The notes beneath the pieces are model-generated. The model made no database searches. It saw only the letters and a program-made list of their open reading frames with translations, and was not told where the DNA came from. This document shows positions 5,908 through 6,150 of a stretch of 6,150 nt of DNA, in pieces. Source of the DNA: Deltaproteobacteria bacterium (GTDB lineage: Bacteria; Bdellovibrionota; FAC87; UBA2466); contig JABMMY010000179.1 of assembly GCA_013205415.1 (NCBI GenBank), positions 1 through 6,150 of the forward strand. Direction: 5' to 3'. Numbering within the stretch: position 1 is the stretch's first letter; each line of letters opens with the position of its first letter. Made by a program: the position numbers and the translations under genes.

Positions 5908-5966
5908 TGTCTATTTTACAGTGCGATGTAATTTAGACAAGTCATTTTTACAGTGGGGTGTAATTT
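5908..5966. repeat. Two related 26-bp direct repeats, each with TTACA-N6-TGTAA
   Basis: Bases 5909-5934 and 5941-5966 match at 22 of 26 positions with a 32-bp offset, close to three helical turns. Each contains TTACA-N6-TGTAA (5916-5931 and 5948-5963; N6 is GTGCGA or GTGGGG). The left unit extends to a 32-bp dyad, 5908-5939: TGTCTA-N2-TTACA, N6, TGTAA-N2-TAGACA. This fits the subterminal repeats at the ends of IS21-type elements or tandem operators. The left unit covers the candidate promoter of the ATPase gene. Confidence 0.8.
5913..5940 (-). promoter_or_regulatory. Candidate promoter of the DUF4143 ATPase, embedded in the repeat
   Basis: On the minus strand TTGTCT (5940-5935, 4 of 6 to the -35 consensus) is followed after 16 bp by TAAAAT (5918-5913). 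The ATG at 5904 is 8 nt beyond the -10 box, so the message would have at most a 1-3 nt leader. Both boxes lie in or next to the 32-bp dyad, so a protein bound there would block RNA polymerase. If the dyad is an IS tip, this is an outward-facing IS promoter. Confidence 0.5.
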
Positions 5967-6150
5967 GGTCGAATTGCTGATCTTTCCATCTGCGGCGTCG
6001 CTAGGGATAGGCCCCTGCTATTTAAGCTCCAGGTATCACACCCTCACCGTTTAAAAAGAGAATGAGCCCCTGTAGAAAAGAGAGTTTATACAGGTGACTA
6101 AATATTAAGCATAAGACAGCCTCCTCTGGCCGATCGATGCGCACGAAAAA

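Larger units (their letters stand above)
5908..6150 (+). mobile_element. Probable insertion-sequence end (IS21-like), running off the right edge
   Basis: The segment starts with a TGT tip at 5908 and carries two related subterminal repeats 32 bp apart, as expected of IS21-family ends, which hold several transposase-binding repeats. The following bases (5967-6137) contain no supported gene, in keeping with a non-coding IS terminus. An ATG at 6138 on the plus strand reading MRTK runs off the window and could be the start of an IstA-like transposase, but it has no SD and too few residues to judge. The other end and the target duplication lie outside the window, so family and orientation are inferred from the terminal pattern. 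The alternative is an ordinary intergenic region with tandem operators for the ATPase gene. Confidence 0.5.

Noticed and set aside
5046..5980. Three plus-strand open frames opposite the 5' part of the DUF4143 ATPase
   Set aside because: The minus-strand frame carries all AAA_14/DUF4143 motifs; the plus-strand products have no motifs or SD and overlap one another.
6098..6124. Minus-strand GAGGAGG followed by ATG and a four-codon mini-ORF (MLNI)
   Set aside because: It has an SD-like spacing but encodes only four residues, and no gene follows that a leader peptide could regulate.
6021..6150. Minus-strand frame of about 43 codons open from the right edge
   Set aside because: It has no recognised motif, is short, lies in the putative IS end, and is partial; chance openness is likely.
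1..6150. CRISPR array, tRNA or rRNA
   Set aside because: No regularly spaced identical repeats with unique spacers and no tRNA cloverleaf or rRNA-like segments were seen on either strand.

Overview
The window reads as chromosomal DNA of a Gram-negative bacterium of moderate to low GC. An LPS-export permease and a small outer-membrane barrel protein show the double membrane. The gene mix (LptF-type permease, RarA clamp-loader ATPase, membrane-anchored DUF155/RMD1 protein, Gly-rich RNA-binding-protein-like tail, small secreted Cys-rich protein) would suit a Bdellovibrio-like or other former deltaproteobacterial lineage. That placement is inference; no rRNA or tRNA is present to settle it.

Layout, left to right. 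Positions 1-190 hold the end of a Gly/Arg-rich coding tail on the plus strand, broken by in-frame TGA codons, followed by a two-way hairpin terminator at 211-247. A minus-strand DUF155/RMD1 gene (255-1037) is divergent from a plus-strand outer-membrane barrel gene (1096-1707). The barrel gene's 3' end overlaps the 3' end of minus-strand rarA (1700-2983, possibly to 3019) by 8 bp. rarA is divergent from lptF (3071-4195). A convergent gap with a strong bulged hairpin separates lptF from a small secreted protein with one GLG1-like Cys-rich repeat (4345-4611, minus). Upstream of that is an AAA_14/DUF4143 ATPase (4783-5904, minus). The last 243 bases carry no convincing gene. They begin with a 32-bp dyad and a second related repeat, and look like one end of an insertion sequence, most like the IS21 family, that runs off the right edge.

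Two patterns cut across the genes. First, several genes have a -10-like hexamer only 6-8 nt before the ATG and no well-placed Shine-Dalgarno site: the barrel gene (TTGAAA-17-TATAAT), lptF, rarA (second ATG) and the DUF4143 ATPase. This predicts leaderless mRNAs, and it contrasts with the small Cys-rich gene, which has a textbook AAGGAG. Second, the ATPase start codon lies 3 bp from the putative IS tip and its only visible promoter is inside that tip, so the IS may supply its promoter or the repeats may be an operator.

Functionally this is mostly housekeeping and envelope DNA (replication-fork maintenance, LPS transport, outer membrane) with an accessory patch at the right. I see no multi-gene defence or biosynthetic system.
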